Shown: one piece after another, positions 8,979 through 17,062 of the stretch
How the letters are laid out: every line of letters begins with the position of its first letter
Numbering within the stretch: position 1 is the stretch's first letter
NCBI GenBank assembly: GCA_947387575.1
Contig: CANDOC010000001.1
Location: forward strand, 806,001 to 870,000
DNA length: 64,000 nt
DNA from: Spongorhabdus nitratireducens
Lineage (GTDB): Bacteria > Pseudomonadota > Gammaproteobacteria > Pseudomonadales > Endozoicomonadaceae
Direction of reading: 5' to 3'
Made by a program: the position numbers and the translations under genes
Notes under the pieces: model-generated
The model's input: the letters and a program-made list of their open reading frames with translations, nothing else
Told to the model about the DNA's origin: nothing
Databases searched by the model: none

Positions 8979-10658
8979 ATGGTACTGAAAGTCCTTCTCA
9001 AACCAGATGGCTGTGCAGACACTATGGGTAAACCTGTTACCTCCCACAAACCGGTTGCATCTCATCAGCCTGCCGGTTCTGCCGACCCGCTCAAGCAGTC
9101 ACAGCCTGAGGGGCAGGCTTTTGGCCATCGCAAGGCCCGGTTGCAGTCTCCCAAACAATATCTTGGTGAGCTGCTGGAGAAATTAAAATCCAGCCGCCTG
9201 GTTCAACGCTTTATTTTGCTGGTAACACCCAAACACAAACTGAAGCCACAAAAGGAAGCCCGGGGTGTTGTACCGGAATATATGGGCAAAGTGTCCCCTG
9301 CCCCTGAACTTAAGCAAGTACAACTCGGAGAAATGCTGGCCAATGGTAGCTTTGGCACAGTTCATCTAGCCAAAACTGATGATCCCGTTGCGAAAGCAGG
9401 TCCACTACCAGGGGCTCTCAAAAGACAATATGTAGTTAAGGATCAAAAACTACCTCGCCATAACCCTGGTCAAAAAGCCCACGCTATTCGTGAAGAAGTC
9501 CGAATGCAGAAAATGAACCCCGAAGCAGTCAGAATCCCGGCTCATGGGGACATAGATAGTGAGCAGTACCGTATTATTATGGAGCATGGAGGCTCCGACC
9601 TGTTCACCCTGTTGCACGGTCGCAACGGCAGAGATGAACAGCTGTTTACCGATGCTCCTCTTCCCCTGCCCCTGGCATCGAGCATCAGCCGGCAAACACT
9701 TGAACAGCTAAAAACCCTGCATGAAAAAGGCATTGCCCATCGTGATGTCAAAATTGAAAATATTCTGATAGACCATACCGGCAGTGTGCGTCTGGCCGAT
9801 TATGGCGCCACTCGTGAGGGAGAAGGCGAAGCACACAGGTTTCATGACTTCGCCGGAACTCACGAATATATGGCGCCGGAAATCCTTGCCGCTGAAGAAG
9901 GTGACCCTGAAGGATACACTGCAAAGGCTGATGTCTGGTCCACCGGCATCGTGATGTTTGAAATAATGACAGGGGAACTGTTTGATATCATTGCCCCCAA
10001 ATACAACATGATGGGAGACCGTGAAGGTTATGAATTTCACCAGAGTGTCTACGACCACTGTATTCAGTCGATAAAAAATAATCGGCGGCTCACACCTGAT
10101 GCCAAAGATCTGTTGCTGAAAATGCTCGACCTTGATCCCAACAACCGCCCATCCGTTGAAGATACACTTCAACACCCCTTCTTTACTCGTAAACCTCTGG
10201 CAAAGCAATCCTTTGCCATGCTTCAGACGCAACACACTACAGCCTTTAAAAAACTGGCCCGGCTCGAACATGAACAGGCTCAACTGACTGGACAGCCGCT
10301 CTGGAAAAGAAGCGCAGAGACAAAATCCCGACTGGAGCAACTCGAAACAGAGATCAGCCAACTGCAAGAAGAGGTCAAAACCCTGCAGCAACATATGCAG
10401 GCGAAACAAACAAAAGCATCATCACGTATCGAGCCGGCAGCCATGACAACCCAGCTTCTCCTGGACAAAAGATCAGAACTCGATGCAGCCAGAGCAGAAA
10501 TAGAACACATTAATACTATTCTGGAAAATCAACAGCAAACTCAAAAGTCAGGGAATACCCACCAGATAGCTCAACTGATCCAGCGTCAGGAACAGCTGCA
10601 ATTGCAAATCAAGGACCTTGAACAATCGATTCAGAGCCTGGAAGCGGGCTGGCGCTAA
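8979..10658 (+). CDS. Eukaryotic-like Ser/Thr protein kinase with coiled-coil C-terminus
   Basis: A 559-residue protein. The kinase domain spans about 115-402: a loose glycine loop (LANGSFGTV, 120-128), the catalytic loop HRDVKIEN (254-261), a DYG (274-276) instead of DFG, a TxEYMAPE activation segment ending at 301, and DVWSTGI. Catalytic Asp256, Asn261 and Asp274 are present, so activity is plausible. Residues 1-110 are basic and low-complexity. About 430-559 are Gln/Glu/Leu-rich and predicted coiled coil. No transmembrane segment, unlike PknB-type kinases. The start could also be ATG 9024. Its closeness to the eCIS locus suggests, without proof, a host-directed effector. Confidence 0.85.
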   Translation: MVLKVLLKPDGCADTMGKPVTSHKPVASHQPAGSADPLKQSQPEGQAFGHRKARLQSPKQYLGELLEKLKSSRLVQRFILLVTPKHKLKPQKEARGVVPEYMGKVSPAPELKQVQLGEMLANGSFGTVHLAKTDDPVAKAGPLPGALKRQYVVKDQKLPRHNPGQKAHAIREEVRMQKMNPEAVRIPAHGDIDSEQYRIIMEHGGSDLFTLLHGRNGRDEQLFTDAPLPLPLASSISRQTLEQLKTLHEKGIAHRDVKIENILIDHTGSVRLADYGATREGEGEAHRFHDFAGTHEYMAPEILAAEEGDPEGYTAKADVWSTGIVMFEIMTGELFDIIAPKYNMMGDREGYEFHQSVYDHCIQSIKNNRRLTPDAKDLLLKMLDLDPNNRPSVEDTLQHPFFTRKPLAKQSFAMLQTQHTTAFKKLARLEHEQAQLTGQPLWKRSAETKSRLEQLETEISQLQEEVKTLQQHMQAKQTKASSRIEPAAMTTQLLLDKRSELDAARAEIEHINTILENQQQTQKSGNTHQIAQLIQRQEQLQLQIKDLEQSIQSLEAGWR

Positions 10659-10751
10659 ACATTGAAATCGCCTCTGACCCCGCTTGATCTTAAGCACTGT
10701 CTTGTTTACATTGCGCTCCGGTTTTTTCGGGTTTTCGGAGTGCATTTTTTT

Positions 10752-10979
10752 ATGAAACGTATCGTACTTTATGTGCAGGACAAATGTCCTCATTGCAAGG
10801 ATGCCCAGCGTTACCTGGACTCAAAAGGTATTAAATACCGGTTACAGAATGCCAAGCTGCATCGCGGCCGACGTGAACTGGACGCTATGGGTGCGCGTAG
10901 CCTGCCTGTATTAAAAGTAGGTGATCAAATAATGGTTGGTTGGAATAGCAAAAACTTTGATGAATTATACAAATCTTGA
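10752..10979 (+). CDS. Glutaredoxin-family protein
   Basis: A 75-residue protein starting MKRIVLYVQDKCPHC, the compact thioredoxin fold of glutaredoxins. The active site CPHC falls at residues 12-15, and a late SLPVLKVGD gives the cis-proline after Leu. It would reduce disulfides or glutathione adducts in the cytoplasm. I chose ATG 10752, preceded by GGAG 11 bases upstream, over an upstream in-frame start that would add an unrelated 30-residue extension. Length fits the short NrdH/Grx-like group. It lies 93 bp after the kinase gene and need not be co-transcribed. Confidence 0.75.
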   Translation: MKRIVLYVQDKCPHCKDAQRYLDSKGIKYRLQNAKLHRGRRELDAMGARSLPVLKVGDQIMVGWNSKNFDELYKS

Positions 10980-11220
10980 ATTAACCAGAATATTCAATAT
11001 TTTGAATGACTGATTAAAATCAAAAGATACATATTTGAAATTCAATTTAGTATAAATTCAAATTCACCATCTTTATAAATAACAAAGTACATATCGGGAA
11101 TAAATATAAATTAATTCATGGACGTATAATGACTATTGATCAAAAAATGGACTGGAAAATATAATAACCCCACCTACTCTGATCCTGATTGCTATCAATG
11201 CAAATAGACAGGAGATCAGA

Positions 11221-12087
11221 ATGAAATATCAAAATTCCAATGCTTTATTTAGATTAGGCTGTATTTTTACAATACTGTTACTACAGCCCTTTTCTTTTGT
11301 TTATGCTACAGGTAATTTCATACTTAAGTCGTTTCCACAAGCTGACTCAACAATAACATTAGTTGATTCAGATGATGCCACCAAACGAGAAGTAACCTTA
11401 CACTTTCTTACCAATTTTGAGGCGGGAACCACCACAATTGACCCGGGCACAGACGTTACTTGTTGCGTAACAGAAAAAGTAACTGATGATTTCAAAGCTG
11501 AGGCTGAAGCCAAGACTAAAGAAAAAGAAGGAACTGGCTCAAAAGAAAAAGTAACGGCTCATGCAGCTCCACTTAAGTACACAAACAGCCTTGGTGTAAT
11601 ATTCCCACCTTTTTCTCCCATGCATTCCACGTATTGCTTTAGTGACAAAGATCAGGCCCCTTATGAAGTTGCACCTGTTATGTTAATCGGATTTACAGTT
11701 TTTTTGCCTGAACTCGGGAAATTAATTGCCTCAACAGGAACTCCACTGAAAAAAATCACAGGCGACTCTACCCAGCTTACTGTAGGCCTGACAGGTGAAG
11801 AAAAAATATTAACATGGCACTTTCCTTGTTTGCCCAATACAACAATTCAGGTTGTAATTCCCAAGGTGCTGCATAGAAGAGTTGTTTTTAAACTGGTAAC
11901 TGACTTAACGGTGACAAAGGAATTCGTTTATAGTTGGGAATCTGTTTCTCCTCCAGTTTTCTATACAAAAGCAATGCAAAAAGCTGATTTTATTGTAGAT
12001 AAAAACCAAACAGACAGTTCAACCGCAAGCCACATCGCTTCTCAAACAACTGGCGCAGGAAAATTCACTACCACCAAAACCCAGTAG
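11221..12087 (+). CDS. Exported protein of unknown function
   Basis: A 288-residue protein with a Sec signal peptide (hydrophobic GCIFTILLLQPFSFVYA, cleavage near residue 30). A Lys/Glu-rich stretch lies around 97-120; the rest is beta-rich, with a CC pair near 80 and a Thr/Ser-rich tail. The start is supported by CAGGAGATCAG. It is preceded by about 240 bp of AT-rich DNA with no gene and followed by a strong palindrome. No family recognised; secreted or periplasmic location is all that can be said. Confidence 0.7.
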   Translation: MKYQNSNALFRLGCIFTILLLQPFSFVYATGNFILKSFPQADSTITLVDSDDATKREVTLHFLTNFEAGTTTIDPGTDVTCCVTEKVTDDFKAEAEAKTKEKEGTGSKEKVTAHAAPLKYTNSLGVIFPPFSPMHSTYCFSDKDQAPYEVAPVMLIGFTVFLPELGKLIASTGTPLKKITGDSTQLTVGLTGEEKILTWHFPCLPNTTIQVVIPKVLHRRVVFKLVTDLTVTKEFVYSWESVSPPVFYTKAMQKADFIVDKNQTDSSTASHIASQTTGAGKFTTTKTQ

Positions 12088-12103
12088 CTTTATCGTATAT
12101 ATC

Positions 12104-12147
12104 GCTTCATATGCAGGTCTGCGAGAGAACAGACCTGCATATGAAGC
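12104..12147. terminator. Perfect 18-bp hairpin between convergent genes
   Basis: Arms 12104-12121 and 12130-12147 are exact reverse complements around the 8-nt loop CGAGAGAA. It lies between the stops of an exported-protein gene and the leftward crotonase gene. A bidirectional terminator is the natural reading, although no clear T run follows. Confidence 0.7.
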
Positions 12148-12165
12148 CGACTACGTTCTGCACAC

Positions 12166-12978
12166 TCAAAACACCGACCGATCCTCAAACACCTGTGGAA
12201 AGTGCTTCGCATGCAGCCCGTTCTTCATGGCAATACGCTGGTTCTTCCGCCCCAGTAACCGCAGCTGCAGAAAACGTTCCCACCATAAAGACCGTCTCGG
12301 GTTGGCCTTCCAGGTTTTCTTGAACAGTTTCTTCGACGCAGCAATGGCATCCGGTGACTGTTGGCAGATTTCATCCGCCAGCATTTCCGCATCATCCATT
12401 GGCTCGAAGCTGATCTTGCTGATCAGGCCATATTCACCTGCCTGAATCCCGGAAAATACCCGCCCCGTCATGGTCAGTTCCAGCGCCAGATCATAGCGGG
12501 TCAGCGTCGTCATTGTGGTGGTCAGACTCATATCCGGTATCAGTCCCCACTTGATTTCCATCACCGATAATTTGGCATCCGGGGTTGCAATCCGGTAGTC
12601 ACAACCCAGCGCGATCTGCAGTCCGCCACCAAAGCAGTTGCCGTGAACCACACAGATCACCGGCACTGGCAAGGTTCGCCAGACGTAGGCAACACGCTGA
12701 AAGCTGTTGGCCTTGACCCAGGGCAGCTTCATAAACAGCCGCACCAGGGAGGACGGTTTGGCCGACATTTCACGGAAATCCAGCCCGGAACAGAAGGATT
12801 TCCCTGCCCCATACAGAATCACTGCCCGGATGGATTTGTTGCTACGGATTTCTTTCGCGGTGGCAATCAGTTCGCGAATCATGGTATCCGTCAGACCATT
12901 ATGTTTAGCAGGACGATGAAGAGAGACATAGGCTATGCGTCCTTTCGTGAAAAGGCGCACCTGTGACTTCTCAGGCAT
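12166..12978 (-). CDS. Enoyl-CoA hydratase/isomerase (crotonase) family protein
   Basis: A 270-residue crotonase-fold protein. The two oxyanion-hole segments are visible as SFCSGLDF (about 61-68) and NCFGGGLQIALGCDYRIA (about 114-131), followed by EIKWGLIPD. Members hydrate or isomerise acyl-CoA double bonds. Residue Asp153 of GLIPD, rather than a catalytic Glu, would occupy the second acid position, which makes isomerase or hydrolase activity as likely as hydration. The start is preceded by AAAGAGACG. No fatty-acid genes neighbour it, so the substrate is unknown. Confidence 0.8.
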   Translation of the reverse strand: MPEKSQVRLFTKGRIAYVSLHRPAKHNGLTDTMIRELIATAKEIRSNKSIRAVILYGAGKSFCSGLDFREMSAKPSSLVRLFMKLPWVKANSFQRVAYVWRTLPVPVICVVHGNCFGGGLQIALGCDYRIATPDAKLSVMEIKWGLIPDMSLTTTMTTLTRYDLALELTMTGRVFSGIQAGEYGLISKISFEPMDDAEMLADEICQQSPDAIAASKKLFKKTWKANPRRSLWWERFLQLRLLGRKNQRIAMKNGLHAKHFPQVFEDRSVF

Positions 12979-13128
12979 ATAACGTCTCTTTAGTTAATTA
13001 TTTATAGATACTGCTTGGCCATTTTTTCACAATAACTTGATCTAAGTCATATTTATTTTTTTAGTGCATCCCTTCGACATCTTTTTCATAAAATTAAACT
13101 ATTAATCTTCCGTCGTCTACACCAAGCG

Positions 13129-13518
13129 CTACTCCGGTAGTGCATCGTACTGATGGGCATCACCACCAATCTCATCCCACTCGGCTTTAGAGGCAACGCA
13201 GATATGCTGCTTCACCTCCAGTCCCTCGTCGGATTCCAACAGCCCTGCCGGTACCCAGTATTGCGTGTCACGGAAGATATTGGGAACAGTAGACCCACAA
13301 TGAGTACAGAAACTGACACAGTAGCCCGTGGGCTTACGGTAGGTTTTGATCTGGTCACCGCCAGCCAGCCATTGCAGCTGCTGTTTCGGGATCAGAAAGG
13401 CGGCATTGGCAGCAGCACCGGTGACTTTACGACACATGGAACAGTGGCACTGATATAAACCCGGAATCGGGCCACTCACTTCAAACTGTACGGTTTCACA
13501 AAAACAACTGCCCTTCAT
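13129..13518 (-). CDS. GFA-family zinc protein
   Basis: A 129-residue member of the GFA (glutathione-dependent formaldehyde-activating enzyme-like) family. Zinc-ligand cysteines appear in the usual places: C5 and C7 (GSCFCETV), CHCSMCRK near 24-29, and CTHCGS near 71-74. Homologues are annotated as S-(hydroxymethyl)glutathione synthase-like, although activity has been questioned for many. The start has an excellent GGAGG site 5 bases upstream. A second GFA gene lies at 58173. It stands alone between the crotonase and a divergent DUF1097 gene. Confidence 0.85.
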   Translation of the reverse strand: MKGSCFCETVQFEVSGPIPGLYQCHCSMCRKVTGAAANAAFLIPKQQLQWLAGGDQIKTYRKPTGYCVSFCTHCGSTVPNIFRDTQYWVPAGLLESDEGLEVKQHICVASKAEWDEIGGDAHQYDALPE

Positions 13519-13582
13519 CCAGCCTCCGGTGCTGTATCTGTTGTTTTTTCATTGAATCATTCAACAGATAGTAAAGCCATGC

Positions 13583-13595
13583 TGACATAAGTTTG
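13583..13595. repeat. Possible remnant of the MITE terminal repeat
   Basis: The 13-mer TGACATAAGTTTG is identical to part of the terminal inverted repeats of the MITE at 15096-15363. Nothing else of that element is recognisable here. It may be a solo end left by excision or a chance match. Confidence 0.35.
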
Positions 13596-13767
13596 TAGCG
13601 GATAGTCGACGATAAATATGAAAACACCGCCCATCATACGCCAAATACCGCCACTGCAGCAGGCACCGGTTAGGGATAAAACAGCCAATGACTGCCTAAA
13701 TCGCTTATTGTTGGCATTGGATCAGCGAGATAAAACTGGGTTTTAACAAACCAGAGTTTGAACCATC

Positions 13768-14277
13768 ATGTCTGTTCTGTTCGCCATCTCCCTGACGACA
13801 GGGATTCTGTCCGGAATCTGGGGCTGGCTGTCGGTATCCCTTGGTCTTCTGACCTGGGCCGGATTTATGGGTTGTACCAGTTATTTCGCCTCCCCCAAAG
13901 ATGGATTGCCGGGGCTGGCGTCGAGCATGGTTACCAATATCAGTGGTGTATTCTGGGCGGTCGTTATTATTCAGCTGTCGACTTTTATGGATGTCACCAT
14001 ACTCGGTTATGTCATCACCGGTATTGTTTCATTCCTGATGTGCATTCAGGCTAAAAAGCAGTGGCTGAGTTATATTCCCGGTACCTTTATCGGATGTGGT
14101 GCCACCTTTGCAGCCAATGGCGACTGGCAACTGGTGCTGCCGTCACTGCTGGTTGGCAGTCTGTTCGGTTATCTGATGAAGGCCACTGGCCTGTGGCTGC
14201 ATGCCCGTATGACCAGACCGGCTGAGTCCAAGCCTATGGTTGAAAGTACTGCCGTAGAAGGTACCGCTTCAGCCTGA
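13768..14277 (+). CDS. DUF1097 inner-membrane protein (YcdZ-like)
   Basis: A 169-residue protein with about five hydrophobic segments (near 4-30, 50-72, 75-92, 97-115, 118-140) and a short hydrophilic C-terminus. Motifs such as GCTSYFASPKDG and NxSGVxWA match DUF1097, the family of E. coli YcdZ, whose function is unknown; some members look permease-like. The ribosome-binding site is weak. A GGGTCGGC hairpin follows the gene. The call rests on remembered family pattern and topology. Confidence 0.7.
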   Translation: MSVLFAISLTTGILSGIWGWLSVSLGLLTWAGFMGCTSYFASPKDGLPGLASSMVTNISGVFWAVVIIQLSTFMDVTILGYVITGIVSFLMCIQAKKQWLSYIPGTFIGCGATFAANGDWQLVLPSLLVGSLFGYLMKATGLWLHARMTRPAESKPMVESTAVEGTASA

Positions 14278-14299
14278 CAGTAGATCCTGTCGTGTTTTC

Positions 14300-14327
14300 G
14301 GGTCGGCTTTCCCCCCTTTGCCGACCC
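14300..14327. terminator. 8-bp GC-rich hairpin
   Basis: GGGTCGGC (14300-14307) pairs with GCCGACCC (14320-14327) around a pyrimidine-rich loop. It lies between the convergent DUF1097 and XRE-regulator genes, so it can serve both strands. Confidence 0.6.
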
Positions 14328-14357
14328 TCCCCTGCCAGCGTTTGCACTTATCCCCCG

Positions 14358-14705
14358 CTACTCCTTGTCAGCCATCACTTCCACCAGCTGTGCCAGCGCC
14401 TGCCGTTCTTTTTGGCTCATTCCCATGGCATGGCCGATAATCCGCTGCAGATCCTGATCAATCTCCATATGCCCAGGCCTTTCGTCCCGGAATACCGGAC
14501 CGTTACCCTCCAGATACCAATCAGTGGTAATACCATATAGCCGACACATGGCGACCAGGTCTTCATGTGTTCGTGGACCTGCACCATCACGCTGTTCCCA
14601 GGCATGAACGGTACTGCGACTTTTCCCCAGGCGTCGGGCAGCTTGCTGTACCGATAAGCCGGCCATTTCCCGGGCAGCCTTCGCCCTGCGGTACTTGTCT
14701 TTCAT
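14358..14705 (-). CDS. XRE-family phage-type repressor
   Basis: A 115-residue DNA-binding protein. The N-terminal helix-turn-helix is clear: AREMAGLSVQQAARRLGKSRSTVHAWEQ (about 10-37), then a short C-terminal region. It is divergent from a small gene at 14869 across a region with direct and inverted repeats, the classic layout of a phage or satellite switch. I chose ATG 14705 because the longer GTG start (14747) would translate through the repeated operator-like sequence. Confidence 0.8.
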   Translation of the reverse strand: MKDKYRRAKAAREMAGLSVQQAARRLGKSRSTVHAWEQRDGAGPRTHEDLVAMCRLYGITTDWYLEGNGPVFRDERPGHMEIDQDLQRIIGHAMGMSQKERQALAQLVEVMADKE

Positions 14706-14772
14706 GTCCAGTTCAACTGGAAATGCCCCTTCAAACGTCCAGTTCACCCGGATCTTGTATGACGCGGGTCAT
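14706..14772. promoter_or_regulatory. Operator-like repeats between divergent XRE gene and 61-aa gene
   Basis: GTCCAGTTCA occurs twice (14706-14715 and 14737-14746), 31 bp apart, about three helical turns on the same face. A short inverted repeat ATGAC-GCGG-GTCAT lies at 14759-14772. All sit upstream of the XRE repressor and would overlap its promoter, so they are candidate autoregulatory operators. Confidence 0.5.
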
Positions 14773-14868
14773 GTTTTGGTGCAGTTCTTGTTGCACCCGC
14801 CAGCTCCTCTCTGCAAAGGTTGAGCGGTAGTAGGAAGTACCCGCAATAACAATAAGGAAGTGAAGCTG

Positions 14869-15054
14869 ATGTATAACGAAGCAGGCGATGTTATAACGAA
14901 TAACACCGGGGACAGCAAAGAACAGGCCGAAGCCATTCTGCTGCAGTGGCTGGCTGCGTGGCAGATCAGGGATATCGAACAGCGACTAAAAGCCTGCACC
15001 CGGTGCAAGCTGCGCACGATTGAATGGGGACAGCATTACCACCCTCAACCCTGA
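14869..15054 (+). CDS. Small protein beside the XRE repressor
   Basis: A 61-residue protein. AAGGAAG lies 9 bases before ATG 14869, which decides against the in-frame GTG at 14860. The C-terminal part contains CTRC and is basic; the middle is a Trp/Ala/Leu-rich helix. Divergently arranged with an XRE repressor and followed by a perfect hairpin, it takes the position of a cro- or alpA-like early gene in satellites, but it has no recognisable helix-turn-helix. Function unknown. Confidence 0.55.
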   Translation: MYNEAGDVITNNTGDSKEQAEAILLQWLAAWQIRDIEQRLKACTRCKLRTIEWGQHYHPQP

Positions 15055-15060
15055 CTGAAA

Positions 15061-15080
15061 ATAACGACGAATGTCGTTAT
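15061..15080 (+). terminator. Perfect 8-bp hairpin
   Basis: ATAACGAC and GTCGTTAT pair around a 4-nt loop, six bases after the stop of the 61-residue gene and directly before the MITE. A factor-independent terminator lacking a long T run. Confidence 0.5.
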
Positions 15081-15095
15081 GACGGTATTGATTCC

Positions 15096-15363
15096 AGGTT
15101 CTGTTGACATAAGTTTGCGGCACTCAGCCAAAGCGAGAGTTTTCGTGGCAAGACGCAACAGCGCCGGAATACTCATGTCTTTCAAGTTGTTGCAACGCCG
15201 TCCACGGAAGCTCTCGCTTTGGCCCTTCGGGTGGCCCGTTAAGCGGCCATCCGACTGCGTTGGACTTATGCGAACATAGAACAACTATGTCCAGCACAAG
15301 CCCGCCTTGCGCATGACCGCTTTACGGGCCACTGAGTGCTGCAAACTTATGTCAACAGAACCT
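15096..15363. mobile_element. MITE with 32-bp terminal inverted repeats
   Basis: The ends (15096-15127 and 15332-15363) are 32-bp inverted repeats with one mismatch, beginning AGGTTCTGTTGACATAAG. Inside are two further inverted pairs: CCAAAGCGAGAG (15128-15139 with 15211-15222) and GTGGCCCGTTAAGCGG (15231-15246 with 15317-15332). The 268-bp element codes for nothing convincing. The ends resemble IS6-family ends (GGTTCTGTTGCAAA), so it may be mobilised in trans. I see no target-site duplication. Confidence 0.8.
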
Positions 15364-15395
15364 TGTACCGGTCTGATAACAACGTTCAGGCCGGT

Positions 15396-16208
15396 TTACA
15401 ACATTTCCAACAGTCCCTGCACGGTATGGGCCTCGATATCCTTCCAGTCCAGCTGTCGCCTGACCGCATCACGATACGCCGCGGTGTATATTCTGGCCCG
15501 GGCCGGGGCATCCAGCACAATTCCCTCTTCCAGCGCCGTATTTTCCACGGCCTCAATTACAGCACGCATTAACGGCCGGGATATTTCACCCGGTTGTGGC
15601 GGCTGCACCGCGAGCAGCTTTTGCAATAATTGCGCCAGTTCAGAAGATTCGAGAGGCTCCCAGTGATTAATGCGTCCGGGGATTTTGTCATCACCCCATA
15701 GCGGAAAGGTACCGGCATGACCGACGGCCAATTCAGTTAATTGCTGCGGAGAAATATGACCGGAAAAACAGCTATGGCCAGCGCAAAGTTGCTGCAGGGT
15801 TTCTGCCATGGCAGTCGTCAGCGTTATATTCAGTGTCCGGGCCCGGGTATAGGAAACCAGTGACTTTTTATAGCAATGGATCGCACTCCAGCGTCGCATC
15901 ACGATCAGCCGGTTTCCGTCTGTTAGCAAAAAAGTATCAGCCGCGGCCTCTTCGGGCTCGCTCCAGACTTGATGCAATTGATCCGGATTATCGCAGAACC
16001 CAACCTGAAACGGCTGTCCGGCTCCGGCCACCAGCCAGTCCAGATTCACTTGCTCCTGCTCCCGAATCGCCTTCAGAATATCCGACCCGGGAATAATATT
16101 TTTGCGGATGCCTTCCACGGCACCTTTGGAAATACCCAGCGCTTCCCCCCAGGGGTAAATTTTGCGTCCGGCCAACAGGAACTCAATCCGTTCCAGAAAT
16201 TGCCCCAT
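15396..16208 (-). CDS. Phage CI-like repressor
   Basis: A 270-residue regulator. Residues about 1-65 resemble the phage CI N-terminal DNA-binding domain: LERIEFLLAGRK...GEALGISKGAVEGIRK, then a NLDWLVAGAGQPF tail typical of that domain. The remainder is unusual: there is no obvious LexA/CI S24 peptidase, so cleavage-based induction is not evident. AAGGAG precedes the start. It is divergent from the RHH-primase operon across 263 bp, which contains candidate operators, and probably sets the on/off state of this satellite-like segment. Confidence 0.7.
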   Translation of the reverse strand: MGQFLERIEFLLAGRKIYPWGEALGISKGAVEGIRKNIIPGSDILKAIREQEQVNLDWLVAGAGQPFQVGFCDNPDQLHQVWSEPEEAAADTFLLTDGNRLIVMRRWSAIHCYKKSLVSYTRARTLNITLTTAMAETLQQLCAGHSCFSGHISPQQLTELAVGHAGTFPLWGDDKIPGRINHWEPLESSELAQLLQKLLAVQPPQPGEISRPLMRAVIEAVENTALEEGIVLDAPARARIYTAAYRDAVRRQLDWKDIEAHTVQGLLEML

Positions 16209-16266
16209 TGTTATTGTTCTCCTTGCGGGTAAAGGCCAATGCAGTCATCAATTAACACCACCTTGG

Positions 16267-16286
16267 CTGTTAACAATGTTAAACAG
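16267..16286. promoter_or_regulatory. Imperfect palindrome, candidate CI-type operator
   Basis: CTGTTAACAATGTTAAACAG is near-palindromic and sits about 60 bp upstream of the CI-like gene start, between the two divergent transcription units. A single copy is visible, so the assignment to that repressor is a guess. Confidence 0.35.
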
Positions 16287-16391
16287 ATTCCCGAAATAAA
16301 TACATCTTTTCCGTCAGGCTGGCAAATTTCGTATCAAAACAGCATGAAAACAATATCCAAAATACAAAACGACAGAATTTTATGTTGCTTT

Positions 16392-16407
16392 TCCCTTTTT
16401 TAAGGGA
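16392..16407. promoter_or_regulatory. Palindrome TCCCTT-N4-AAGGGA, candidate RHH operator (copy 1)
   Basis: TCCCTTTTTTAAGGGA lies 64 bp before the ribbon-helix-helix gene. A perfect version recurs at 16701-16716 immediately downstream of that gene. A pair of identical half-sites flanking an RHH gene suggests autoregulation and control of the next gene. Confidence 0.55.
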
Positions 16408-16471
16408 TAGTTTTTTATTGAACGCTGTAAAACATCATATAAAAACAACCCATAATTGATGGACGTCTACC

Positions 16472-16678
16472 ATGACTGGCAGCCTCTCTACCCAAGCGCC
16501 CCGCCCGACGACCGTTCTCGGCTTTCGTACAACCGAGTCACTGATTAACCGGCTGGATATTCTGGCTCGCAAGGATAACCGCACCCGTTCACAGATGGCA
16601 CGACTGTTACTGGAACAGGCTCTGCTTCAACACGAACAGCCTGAAGAGCACAGATCAACCACAGACAATAGTCAGTAA
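16472..16678 (+). CDS. Ribbon-helix-helix regulator
   Basis: A 68-residue CopG/Arc-like protein: a short beta strand (VLGFRTTESLINRLD, about 15-29) followed by two helices ending in RTRSQMARLLLEQAL (about 36-50). Such proteins dimerise and insert the strand into the major groove of palindromic operators. Two TCCCTT-N4-AAGGGA palindromes bracket this gene and are its likely targets. First gene of a rightward operon with a 102-residue protein and the primase-helicase. No toxin partner gene adjoins, so it is a regulator rather than an antitoxin. Confidence 0.8.
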   Translation: MTGSLSTQAPRPTTVLGFRTTESLINRLDILARKDNRTRSQMARLLLEQALLQHEQPEEHRSTTDNSQ

Positions 16679-16700
16679 AGCTTACAGCCCGACCACCAAA

Positions 16701-16716
16701 TCCCTTTTAAAAGGGA
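16701..16716. promoter_or_regulatory. Perfect palindrome TCCCTTTTAAAAGGGA (copy 2)
   Basis: A 16-bp perfect palindrome 38 bp upstream of the 102-residue gene and shortly after the RHH stop codon. It matches the 16392 copy at both six-base arms and differs only at the centre. Confidence 0.55.
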
Positions 16717-16753
16717 ACAACAAAACCAAAATCATCTATCCCGGGGAGTCATC

Positions 16754-17062
16754 ATGAAACTGACCCGCTACGGCACACCTGTGCTCAATTCGACCCCTCC
16801 ACCCGCTCATACTGACTGGTTACCGGTATTTGCCAGTAACAGCTGGGGCTGTAACCCCGCCACATTTGTACTGGACCTGAATATGACTCGCCGGGATGTG
16901 GCATTGCTGGGCCATTTCTGTGCTGAGCTGCGCCGGCATCATTTACATCTGAACGGTGCCTTCTGTGACCGCAAGGCGGCGGAGCTGTTACAGCTGCTGA
17001 ACCGGATTAACAACCATCTGATACCCGCACCCACGGAACAGGCTGCTGCACATACCCTATGA
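16754..17062 (+). CDS. Small protein translationally coupled to the primase-helicase
   Basis: A 102-residue protein whose TGA overlaps the start of the primase gene (ATGA at 17059), indicating coupled translation. CCCGGGGAGTCATC supplies the ribosome-binding site. It has Pro-rich ends and a helical centre with conserved-looking Cys and His residues (CNPATF, HFCAELRRHHLHLNG, FCDRKAAELL). No family recognised. By position it may be a replication accessory such as a primase cofactor or loader; that is inference. Confidence 0.65.
   Translation: MKLTRYGTPVLNSTPPPAHTDWLPVFASNSWGCNPATFVLDLNMTRRDVALLGHFCAELRRHHLHLNGAFCDRKAAELLQLLNRINNHLIPAPTEQAAAHTL

Noticed and set aside
9708-10409. 233-codon frame antisense to the kinase
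   Set aside because: The opposite strand has full kinase motifs; the antisense protein has no recognisable features.
16472-17062. RHH gene plus following gene as a toxin-antitoxin pair
   Set aside because: The second protein resembles no toxin and is translationally coupled to the primase instead.
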